This document shows positions 43,386-49,739 of a stretch of DNA of 49,739 nt, piece by piece. Each line of letters opens with the position of its first letter. The stretch's first letter is position 1. Below the pieces are notes generated by a model. It was not told the origin of the DNA and searched no databases. It saw only the letters and a list, made by a program, of their open reading frames with translations. The position numbers were made by a program, and so were the translations under genes. The stretch is from DRWZ01 sp964601505 (lineage in GTDB: Bacteria; Calescibacteriota; Calescibacteriia; Calescibacteriales; Calescibacteriaceae), in contig CAZRNR010000009.1 of assembly GCA_964601505.1 (NCBI GenBank), positions 1-49,739 of the forward strand. Direction: 5' to 3'.

Positions 43386-44612
43386 ATGAAAATACTCGTA
43401 GCTGATAATAATAGAACTATAACAAGGATAGTCAAAACAGCTCTTGATGAAGAAGGTTATAGCGTTGAGACTGCTAATTCTAAAGAAGAGGTCCTTAATC
43501 TGATAAGAAATGACCGAGAGATAGGTATTGTCCTTATAGATACCAGGTTTGAAACCGATAAAGATGGTTATTATATCGCAAAAGAAGTAAAGTCCCTGAA
43601 ACCTGTTCACGTAGTTATGCTTATAAGTGCCCTTGAAAAACCAGACCTTGATCTTATGGAGGAACTGGATATAACATCATACATTACCAAACCTATAGAC
43701 TCGAGGAAACTTATTCAGGTAATATCTGAGATAGAAAACGCAATGAAAAACATTTCACCAAAGCAAGATGAGCAAGTTCAAATTGTTGAGTTGGAAGAGG
43801 AGAAGAAAGTGAGACAAAAACAACAGAGAAAATTAAAGGATGAAGAGGAAGTTAAGAGAGTTCATAAGACCCAAAAAGATGAAACCGATGAGGATTCAGC
43901 TGATGAGGAAAAGACAGTTATATCGCATGACTGGATGTTAGATCAAAAAGAAAAGATGTTAGAAGATATATCTTTGTTATTTTCTTCTATACGAGAAATT
44001 TTTGATAACATAAAGTCAATAGAGAAGGAAGCTCAAGGATATGTAAAAGAGATTTCAGGAATTGTTTCAGATCTGAAGTCAAAAATTCAGAAGGTTCCAG
44101 ATCCAGACAGAGTCATATTCGAGATCGCACATCAAGCCTCAAACGAGATATATAAAAAGATTGTGGATCAAGTCATAGATAAAATCTACTCGGATCTAAA
44201 GGAGGATCTGAAATCTTTTATTGCAAAAGAAATTGAAAAGATTAAGCGTGATGTTCTCACAGTTGCTAAGCAGGATTTTTTATCCGGTATTGAAGGAGAG
44301 ATTTTTGAAAGATTTATATCCAAGGCTCGCTCAGTTCTATATGAGAAGATATATGATGCTGTCTATCACTCCATAAAGGAGGATTTTGATTCCGTGTTTG
44401 ATAGACTGAAAAGGGACTTAAAGCGGATCAAGTCTATAGTTGATGAATACGAAGAGGGAAAACAACAATGGAAATACGAAGGTAAAGAAGAAAATAAAGT
44501 TATTATCAAATCAGAAGAACTTCATAGCAGTCAGAAAAATGATAAAAAAGAAGAATTCCAAAGTCAAAGAGAAAATATAGTGAATGATTTTTTTTCAATA
44601 GAAGATATTTGA
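43386..44612 (+). CDS. Response-regulator receiver domain with long coiled-coil C terminus
   Basis: A 408-residue protein. Residues 1-120 form a CheY-like receiver: the acidic pocket in LVADNN, the phospho-acceptor Asp in IVLIDTRFE and the Lys in SYITKPIDSRK. Residues ~135-175 are a highly charged linker (EELEEEKKVRQKQQRK-type composition), and ~180-380 are predicted coiled coil with heptads such as IVDQVIDKIYSDLKEDLKSF. There is no DNA-binding or enzymatic output domain, so it may act as a scaffold or polarity factor, like FrzS in general layout only. No histidine kinase lies beside it. Confidence 0.78.
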   Translation: MKILVADNNRTITRIVKTALDEEGYSVETANSKEEVLNLIRNDREIGIVLIDTRFETDKDGYYIAKEVKSLKPVHVVMLISALEKPDLDLMEELDITSYITKPIDSRKLIQVISEIENAMKNISPKQDEQVQIVELEEEKKVRQKQQRKLKDEEEVKRVHKTQKDETDEDSADEEKTVISHDWMLDQKEKMLEDISLLFSSIREIFDNIKSIEKEAQGYVKEISGIVSDLKSKIQKVPDPDRVIFEIAHQASNEIYKKIVDQVIDKIYSDLKEDLKSFIAKEIEKIKRDVLTVAKQDFLSGIEGEIFERFISKARSVLYEKIYDAVYHSIKEDFDSVFDRLKRDLKRIKSIVDEYEEGKQQWKYEGKEENKVIIKSEELHSSQKNDKKEEFQSQRENIVNDFFSIEDI

Positions 44613-44690
44613 TTGACTTTTACCTATTGAGATTATTTTTTATTTATTAATTACAGAATTTATTTTTTTACTATTTAATTTGAGTGAATT

Positions 44691-45716
44691 ATGGAAGAGG
44701 TTTTGAAAGAAAGTATAAGGAAATTGATTTATGAGAAGATAACGAAATTGAAGCATGAAGATAAGTTTGTCCCAGAGTTCGTTAATTTTTTTCGGAAAAA
44801 ATTTGGGGAATCTTTGATAGCTGTCGTTTTCTATGGTTCTCGTCTTTTTGATCCATTCAAAAATGATGGGCTTTATGATTTTTATGTTATCATTGATTTT
44901 TATGAGAAAGTTCATGACTCTTTCTGGCATATCCTTATGAACAGGTTTCTTCCACCATCGGTTTATTTAGCGGAGGTTTCTGTTGGCCCTGATCAAGCCT
45001 CTGCAAAGTATAACATTATATCCTATCAAGATTTTAAAAGATATATAACTGACCCACCTGAAATATACATAGTTGGAAGATTCTCAAAAGCTGTTTATAT
45101 TGCTTATGCGAGAGATGAAGATATCAAATGGAAGATTGCTGACTTAATAAGAAAAGCGATGTATTTTTGTATGGTCTATACTGTTCCTATGCTTGAAGAT
45201 AGAGAAAAATTCAACCTCGAAGAATTAATTTTAGAGATATTATCTTTGAGCTATAAGGGAGAGGTTAGAATAGAAGATCCAAAAAAGTTATCAACTCTAC
45301 TTGAAGCAGATAGGGATTTTTACATGAAAGTGTATACACCGATGTTTTTAGATTATGTCAAACAGAATGAAGGTATAATTTTTGAGATAGATCGAGATGA
45401 GGAACTGAATAAAAGAACGTGGGCTGTTGTCGGGGATACCATCCCTTCAAAATATGAGGTCATAAAATTCTTAAAAATTTCATCTAGGAGAGGAGTTTTA
45501 AGGTGGCCAAAAAGTCTTGTAACTTTTAGGGGGTATAAAGAGTATCTTGAAAGGAAAGTAAGAAAATCCGGGGAAGATCTGAAACTGAGTGAAATTGATA
45601 AAAAGTATCCATTGATATTTGGTTGGAGACATGTTATAAAGCTTGCAAAGGAAGGTAAATTAAAATCTGGTATCCAAAAAGAAATTGAAATGAAAAGTAG
45701 TCGGGAAGAAGGCTAA
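44691..45716 (+). CDS. Tam41-like CDP-diacylglycerol synthase (predicted)
   Basis: A 341-residue nucleotidyltransferase-fold protein. VVFYGSRLF (Gly49-Ser50) and YDFYVIID (Asp63) give the catalytic G-S...D pattern. The rest resembles mitochondrial TAMM41/Tam41: a YNIIS-type strand followed by YITDPPEIYIVGRFSKAV, then DEDIKWKIADLIRKAMY and ILSLSYKGEVRIED, comparable to the segments reading LYIAGRLQKPV and IAGLSYSGDFRM in the animal protein as I remember it. Tam41 makes CDP-diacylglycerol from phosphatidic acid and CTP at the inner membrane face. I see no transmembrane helix, as expected for a peripheral enzyme. No cdsA is in the window. An uncharacterised nucleotidyltransferase is the fallback call. 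Confidence 0.65.
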   Translation: MEEVLKESIRKLIYEKITKLKHEDKFVPEFVNFFRKKFGESLIAVVFYGSRLFDPFKNDGLYDFYVIIDFYEKVHDSFWHILMNRFLPPSVYLAEVSVGPDQASAKYNIISYQDFKRYITDPPEIYIVGRFSKAVYIAYARDEDIKWKIADLIRKAMYFCMVYTVPMLEDREKFNLEELILEILSLSYKGEVRIEDPKKLSTLLEADRDFYMKVYTPMFLDYVKQNEGIIFEIDRDEELNKRTWAVVGDTIPSKYEVIKFLKISSRRGVLRWPKSLVTFRGYKEYLERKVRKSGEDLKLSEIDKKYPLIFGWRHVIKLAKEGKLKSGIQKEIEMKSSREEG

Positions 45717-45907
45717 CTGAATATCTTCCTTTGAATCTACAAAAATTTAATCAAAAATAAATTAAATCATACATCTTTAAGTGATTTTTATTTTTATAAA
45801 AAGGTTAGAGATGATATTGTTTCGTTTTCTGTCCGATTGTTAGCATTGAAAGATTTTGTTTTTTTTTCACTTTTATTTTGATTATTAATTTTATATTCGC
45901 TTTTCCA

Positions 45908-46072
45908 TTAAGGGAAGGCCGTGAGAATCGGCCGCGGTCCCAGCCGCCGTGACCCGAATCCGTCTTTTATTTGCCCACTGGAAGGTGGGGTGATAAGCTT
46001 GCTTTCTGGGAAGGGCAAATAAAAAAAGAAAGACGGTAGGCTAAAAGCCGAGGGAAGCCGGAAGACCTTGGG
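45908..46072 (+). ncRNA. Cobalamin riboswitch (aptamer)
   Basis: The leader contains the ordered conserved parts of the B12 aptamer: GGGAAGGCCGTGAGAATC, then GGTCCCAGCCGCCGTGA, a peripheral domain closed by GTCTTT/AAAGAC and ATTTGCCC/GGGCAAAT stems, the box GCCCACTGG, and the terminal B12 box GCCGGAAGACCT. G+C content jumps well above the surrounding AT-rich DNA, as expected for a structured RNA. It lies just upstream of the beta-propeller lipoprotein and core-type methionine synthase genes. The ligand subclass (adenosyl- or methyl/hydroxo-cobalamin) cannot be decided by eye. Confidence 0.92.
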
Positions 46073-46098
46073 AAAAGCAAAAAAAAGCTGGGAGGTCT
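46063..46098 (+). promoter_or_regulatory. Possible expression platform: B12 box pairs with the Shine-Dalgarno
   Basis: AGACCT at 46063-46068, inside the B12 box, is the exact reverse complement of AGGTCT at 46093-46098, which contains the SD of the next gene (GGGAGGT, ATG at 46104). An inner AGC/GCT pair would extend the hairpin. This suggests translational control by mutually exclusive pairing. If ligand holds the B12 box in the aptamer, the SD would be freed, the reverse of usual repression. No U-rich terminator follows. Confidence 0.45.
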
Positions 46099-46103
46099 AA
46101 AAT

Positions 46104-47300
46104 ATGAAAACAAACTTCTCTATAAAACATACCAAGGAAATAGCGGCACTTCTTATTTTACTTTCCTGTGCATCTGAAAAAAGTTTAACTGAAGATAAAC
46201 ACTCTACCTACCATCATCCATTCCCCAAAATAGTTGTAGGTGGTGAATCTACTGGAAAGGTGTCTATTATAAAAGATGGAAGAATATACAAAACCACACA
46301 AATACCAGGAGCTGTCTTCCATCAAGTTATGTTCTCAAAAGATGGAAAATATGTTTTCGCCGCTGCTTCTAATCAGAATAAAGTATATGTCTTTGATGGT
46401 GAGGAACTCACTCTTATAAAAGAAATAGACGTTGGAGAACATCCTTCTCATATGGATACAGATGACTCAGGGCAAGTTATCTCCGTCACTAACGAAGATA
46501 GTGGAGACGTTTCATTCATATCTGTTTCTGAACTCAATGAAATAGCAAGAATTGGTGGATTCTCTATTCCACATTTTGCAAGATATTACAACGGCTTTTG
46601 GTTTGTAGCTAACTTTGGAGCTCCAAAAATATCTGTTGTGAATTTAGATAAGAAAGCTTTGGAAACTGAAATCACTTCAGACCTACTTCCAAAATGTTCA
46701 GAAGAGCAAGAAGAATGCGCATTTTTTGATGTATCCATAAGAAAAGATATAGGGCAAGGACTTGCATCTCACTCAAGTTCTGGATATATCATTGACTTTG
46801 ACGCAAAGAATCTCAAAGTGAATAAGGTTTTGACCAATGAGGATAAAAAACTTTCTCAAATATATACTGAACTGAAAGATAAAGAAGCTTTTAAGACCAT
46901 GCTTTCTCCATTTGATTCGATCGGTTGGACCATTTTCAAAGGCGGTGTTATAGGATATGACTTCGTTGCTCGGGATATATCTTTCTTCTGGAAGCATGAA
47001 CAAATCTTTTCTTCCCAAGTTGGAATAGAATACCCTGGAAAATTCTTTGTTTTACTTCAAGATAAAACTAACATAGCTGTTATTAACAAGAACGGTGCTC
47101 TTGAGAAAATCATAGATGTTCAAGGAAATCCAGGAGAAGGTATATACCATGATGGACATATTTATGTTTTCGTCTTAAAGGAAAACGCAACAGATATTCT
47201 GGCTATACATGGAGACGGTTCATATGTTAAGATAGCTGAATTAGATTCTCCTATTGCCGAGGGGATACATGTTCCCGGAGCCTATCCTCATTGCCATTAA
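46104..47300 (+). CDS. B12-riboswitch-controlled beta-propeller lipoprotein
   Basis: A 398-residue exported protein. The N terminus (KEIAALLILLSCASEK) ends in a lipobox LLSC, predicting lipidation. The mature part starts with a His-rich segment (HSTYHHPFPKIVVGG) and consists of YncE/YVTN-like propeller blades, for example FSKDGKYVFAAASNQNKVYV and SVTNEDSGDVSFISV. It ends HVPGAYPHCH. The His-rich ends recall AztD-type periplasmic metal chaperones, so metal or corrinoid binding is possible but unproven. A pair of Cys lies in PKCSEEQEEC. The riboswitch upstream ties it to cobalamin, and a methionine synthase follows after 66 bases. It may help capture cobalt or corrinoid at the membrane. Confidence 0.75.
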   Translation: MKTNFSIKHTKEIAALLILLSCASEKSLTEDKHSTYHHPFPKIVVGGESTGKVSIIKDGRIYKTTQIPGAVFHQVMFSKDGKYVFAAASNQNKVYVFDGEELTLIKEIDVGEHPSHMDTDDSGQVISVTNEDSGDVSFISVSELNEIARIGGFSIPHFARYYNGFWFVANFGAPKISVVNLDKKALETEITSDLLPKCSEEQEECAFFDVSIRKDIGQGLASHSSSGYIIDFDAKNLKVNKVLTNEDKKLSQIYTELKDKEAFKTMLSPFDSIGWTIFKGGVIGYDFVARDISFFWKHEQIFSSQVGIEYPGKFFVLLQDKTNIAVINKNGALEKIIDVQGNPGEGIYHDGHIYVFVLKENATDILAIHGDGSYVKIAELDSPIAEGIHVPGAYPHCH

Positions 47301-47366
47301 ATCTTTTTAGATATTGCATTTTCATTTGTTTTCTTCACAAATTCAGAAGGAGGAGGTATAATCTAT

Positions 47367-48395
47367 ATGATGAAAGAAGGAAGGAAAACTCTTAAAGAGC
47401 TTTCAATTCCAGTTTTGCCTACAACATCTGTAGGAAGTCTTCCAAAACCAGATTATATAAAGGAGGCAAGAAGAGAGAAGATAACAAAAAAGGAACTGAA
47501 AAAACTTGAATATAGCGCAACCGAATACTGGATAAAGTTTCAGGAAGAGATAGATATAGATGTTTTGGTTGATGGTGAGATATACAGGGGGGATATGGTA
47601 ACTTACTTTGCTGAGAATTTAGAAGGTTTTAAGATGAGCGGACTTGTTAGATCATATGGGAACAGGTATTATATAAAACCCAGAATAGTCGGGAAGATAA
47701 AGTGGAAGAAACCTATAACAGTTGAGATGTGGAAGTTTGCTCAATCTCTTACAAAGAAACCTGTCAAGGGGATGCTGACCGGGCCATACACTATGATGGA
47801 TTGGTCCTTTGATGAATATTACGGAACAAGAGAAAAGGTTTGTATGGCTTTTGCAAAAGAGCTAAGAAAGGAAGTTGAGGCACTGGCTGAAGCTGGAGCG
47901 AGAATAATTCAGATAGATGAACCTGCTATTTCTACTCGGCCATACGAGTTTAAAATAGCTAAAGAAGCTCTTGAGATTATGACAGATGGGATAAGGGGAG
48001 TTTATTTCATCTCTCACATATGCTATGGAGCTTTTGAGTTCGTCTATCCACAGATGCTTAAATTGCCTGTTCATAATCTTGATCTTGAAATGTCAAACTC
48101 TGAACTTGATCTTGTTGAACTTTTTAGACAGCATAAATTCACGAAAGATATATCTTTCGGAGTCATAGATTCTCACTCGCACGTTGTTGAAGATGTTGAA
48201 ACTATAAAAAGTAGAATAAGAAAGGCTCTTGGAGTTCTCTCTCCTGAACAGTTGTGGATTGATCCAGACTGTGGCCTAAAGACAAGAACAGAAAATGAAG
48301 CCAAAGAGAAGCTTAGAAATATGGTTATAGCTACAAAACAAATAAGACAAGAAATATCGCAGACTATACAACCCGCACAAATTCCACATAGTTAA
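47367..48395 (+). CDS. Core-type (MetE C-terminal-like) methionine synthase
   Basis: A 342-residue protein matching only the C-terminal catalytic domain of MetE. The zinc ligands are in place: His217 and Cys219 in SHICYGAF, Glu241 in LDLEMSNSEL and Cys302 in WIDPDCGLKTR. The N terminus LPTTSVGSLPKP and the middle GMLTGPYTMMDWS and QIDEPAIS are family motifs. Short core MetE proteins of archaea and some bacteria take the methyl group from a corrinoid (methylcobalamin or a corrinoid protein), not from methyl-folate, so dependence on B12 is likely. It follows the riboswitch-controlled lipoprotein and has its own strong SD (AAGGAGGAGG). Its stop codon lies within the target duplication of the MITE-like element. 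Confidence 0.85.
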   Translation: MMKEGRKTLKELSIPVLPTTSVGSLPKPDYIKEARREKITKKELKKLEYSATEYWIKFQEEIDIDVLVDGEIYRGDMVTYFAENLEGFKMSGLVRSYGNRYYIKPRIVGKIKWKKPITVEMWKFAQSLTKKPVKGMLTGPYTMMDWSFDEYYGTREKVCMAFAKELRKEVEALAEAGARIIQIDEPAISTRPYEFKIAKEALEIMTDGIRGVYFISHICYGAFEFVYPQMLKLPVHNLDLEMSNSELDLVELFRQHKFTKDISFGVIDSHSHVVEDVETIKSRIRKALGVLSPEQLWIDPDCGLKTRTENEAKEKLRNMVIATKQIRQEISQTIQPAQIPHS

Positions 48396-48397
48396 AT

Positions 48398-48652
48398 GAG
48401 GAGTGTTCATGATTCTCAATCATTTTTTAATAATTTTTAAACTCTATTTCTGAAATTCCTATATGCGACTTCATTCTATTTTTAAATACTCCCATAAATA
48501 TTCGCAAAGCGAATACTCCTAATAAGAATTTTATCAAGGATGTTCATAATTCTATCACCTCTTCTTGCTTGATTTTTATAAAAAATTAAAATCTATGTAA
48601 TAGGGGCAAGAGTAGGTAAGAAAAAACTTTTGCTTAATTATGAACACCCCTC
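48398..48652. mobile_element. 255-bp MITE-like element with terminal inverted repeats
   Basis: The left end GAGGAGTGTTCATGATT and the inverted right end GAGGGGTGTTCATAATT match at 15 of 17 positions. The element is flanked by identical 8-base direct repeats, AGTTAAAT, at 48390-48397 and 48653-48660, as made by transposition. It has no ORF. Inside are a hairpin TATTCGC-AAA-GCGAATA (48499-48515) and a further end-like copy GGATGTTCATAATTC (48538-48552). Eight-base duplications and this type of end suit IS256-like transposases, but the family is a guess. The insertion used the last codons of the methionine synthase gene and kept its TAA. Confidence 0.8.
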
Positions 48653-48698
48653 AGTTAAATAATGAATGAATTAATAAAAGTGAATTTATTCTCTTTTA

Positions 48699-49628
48699 TC
48701 AGAGGGGGAAAAGACATTTTACTTTCCTTGAATTGAATTCTATCATATCAGGTTCCTTTTGCTGGCATTCTTTTTTTGCAAATTCGCATCTTTTTGAGAA
48801 TCTACATCCGCTCCAGCTTATATCAAGTGGAGAACCAGGAATAGGTTTGGGTTTGGTTTCTCTCCCTGGCATAGCCTCTATCAGAGCTTTCGTGTATGGA
48901 TGCATTGGATTCTTTAGGATTTCCCTTGTGTTTCCCATCTCAACTATCCATCCACCATACATAACTCCTATTCTGTCAGAAATCCACCCTACTGCTGATA
49001 TATCATGAGAAATGAATATCATAGATTTTTTATCCTCATCTACAAGCTTTCTTAGAAGTTTAAGTATCTGAGATGCAATTGTTGGATCTAATGCTGTTGT
49101 AGGTTCATCTGCAATTATGAGTTTGGCTCCTGTCAATATTGAAATAGCTATTACTGCTCTCTGCTTCATTCCACCAGAAAGCTCATGCGGATAGCTTTTT
49201 ATCCTTGTCTCAGGTTCAGATATACCAAGATCCCTGAAGACATCTATTGCTCTTTTTTCTGCTTCCTTGACTTTCATGCCATGATGTATCAGCAATGGTT
49301 CTATAACTTGATATCCAACTCTTAAAACCGGATTGAAAGCCGAGTGAGGATTTTGTGTTATAAGTGCTATATCTTTCCCCCTTATCTTCCGCATCTCATT
49401 CTCGGGAAGCTTGCTTATTTCCTTGCCATCAAAAACTATTGATCCCTCAACTTCAGCGTTATCTGGAGTTAGCCTTATAATAGAAAGTGATGTTATACTT
49501 TTCCCTGAACCAGACTCTCCAACGAGACCAAAAATTTCACCTCTCCTGACAGAAAAACTGACATTATCAACTACCTTCTTATCTCCGAACCTTACAACTA
49601 ATCCTTCTACCTTTAGTATATCTTCCAT
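48699..49628 (-). CDS. Oligopeptide/dipeptide ABC transporter ATP-binding protein (DppD/OppD type)
   Basis: A 309-residue ABC ATPase. Walker A is GLVGESGSGKS, the signature LSGGMKQRAVIAI, Walker B LIIADEPTTALDP and the His-loop IFISHDISAV. The C-terminal extension with GCRFSKRCEFAKKEC is the oligopeptide-type domain that in some members binds a [4Fe-4S] cluster. It powers import of peptides or similar solutes. Partner permeases and the second ATPase would lie outside the window; the 111 bases upstream (49629-49739) hold no gene. It reads toward the MITE-like element, 46 bases away. Confidence 0.94.
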   Translation of the reverse strand: MEDILKVEGLVVRFGDKKVVDNVSFSVRRGEIFGLVGESGSGKSITSLSIIRLTPDNAEVEGSIVFDGKEISKLPENEMRKIRGKDIALITQNPHSAFNPVLRVGYQVIEPLLIHHGMKVKEAEKRAIDVFRDLGISEPETRIKSYPHELSGGMKQRAVIAISILTGAKLIIADEPTTALDPTIASQILKLLRKLVDEDKKSMIFISHDISAVGWISDRIGVMYGGWIVEMGNTREILKNPMHPYTKALIEAMPGRETKPKPIPGSPLDISWSGCRFSKRCEFAKKECQQKEPDMIEFNSRKVKCLFPL

Positions 49629-49739
49629 TATTTTTTCTTTGTCTCTTCTTAATAGATAAAAGTAATTTTTGAAAATAAGGTTATTGTAAAGATTTAGACT
49701 GTATTCTTTTGCTGAATTGCAAGAAACTTAAATGCTGTG

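Noticed and set aside
45846..45897. Sigma-70 promoter before the cobalamin riboswitch
   Set aside because: A TATATT box exists at 45892 but no -35-like hexamer lies at a suitable distance.
48499..48515. Intrinsic terminator after the methionine synthase gene
   Set aside because: The hairpin has no T-run after it and lies inside the inserted element, so it is better seen as part of that element.

Overview
The window is AT-rich chromosomal DNA (roughly one third G+C by eye) from a bacterium with two membranes. It carries lpxK for lipid A, a C-terminal outer-membrane barrel protein and predicted lipoproteins. Proteins are rich in Lys, Glu and Ile and poor in Gln, which would suit a thermophile, but I cannot name the phylum. 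A 100-base N run flanked by an exact 55-base duplication shows that this is a scaffolded short-read, probably metagenomic, assembly. No tRNA or rRNA gene was seen. Genes are tightly packed, and several convergent pairs end within a few bases of each other or overlap.

Left part (1-20065). The window opens with a transposase scrap and a repeat, then an RNB-domain ribonuclease diverging from a large exported peptidase/propeller/barrel fusion, then an ornithine cyclodeaminase-family gene. A nitrogen-assimilation operon follows on the minus strand: glnA, a stand-alone Cache-domain protein, amtB and glnB. A broken orphan gene separates it from a minus-strand run rpe-era-livH-livM-rsmE, with a PLD-type nuclease upstream. 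Next is a tight three-gene minus-strand operon: a TPP-dependent 2-hydroxyacyl-CoA lyase/acetolactate synthase-like enzyme, an exported protein built of GND-Y repeats, and an enoyl-CoA hydratase.

Middle (20066-36228). After the assembly gap come guaA and recR, a metallo-beta-lactamase-fold lipoprotein, miaA, and a complete pantothenate/beta-alanine operon panB-panC-panD. These are followed by a pilin-like protein, lpxK, an FeS-rich formate dehydrogenase catalytic subunit next to an IscU/SufU-like scaffold and an AMMECR1 protein, a lone purQ, a glycosyltransferase-TPR protein and an MgtC-family membrane protein.

Right part (36229-49739). dnaG and a primary-type sigma factor sit together, as in the classical macromolecular-synthesis operon. 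yicC diverges from an MscS channel. Then come a HerA-like ATPase, a receiver/coiled-coil protein, and a nucleotidyltransferase that resembles mitochondrial Tam41 CDP-diacylglycerol synthase. A cobalamin riboswitch precedes a beta-propeller lipoprotein and a short core-type methionine synthase. A 255-bp MITE-like element with inverted ends and an 8-bp target duplication sits exactly at the stop codon of the methionine synthase gene. The window closes with an oligopeptide ABC ATPase.

The most interesting items are the B12-riboswitch/lipoprotein/core-MetE cassette with a possible B12-box to Shine-Dalgarno pairing, the bacterial Tam41-like gene, the HACL2-like/repeat-protein/crotonase operon, the Cache protein inside the glnA operon, the unusual FeS layout of FdhA, and a proline at a key promoter-melting position of the sigma factor.
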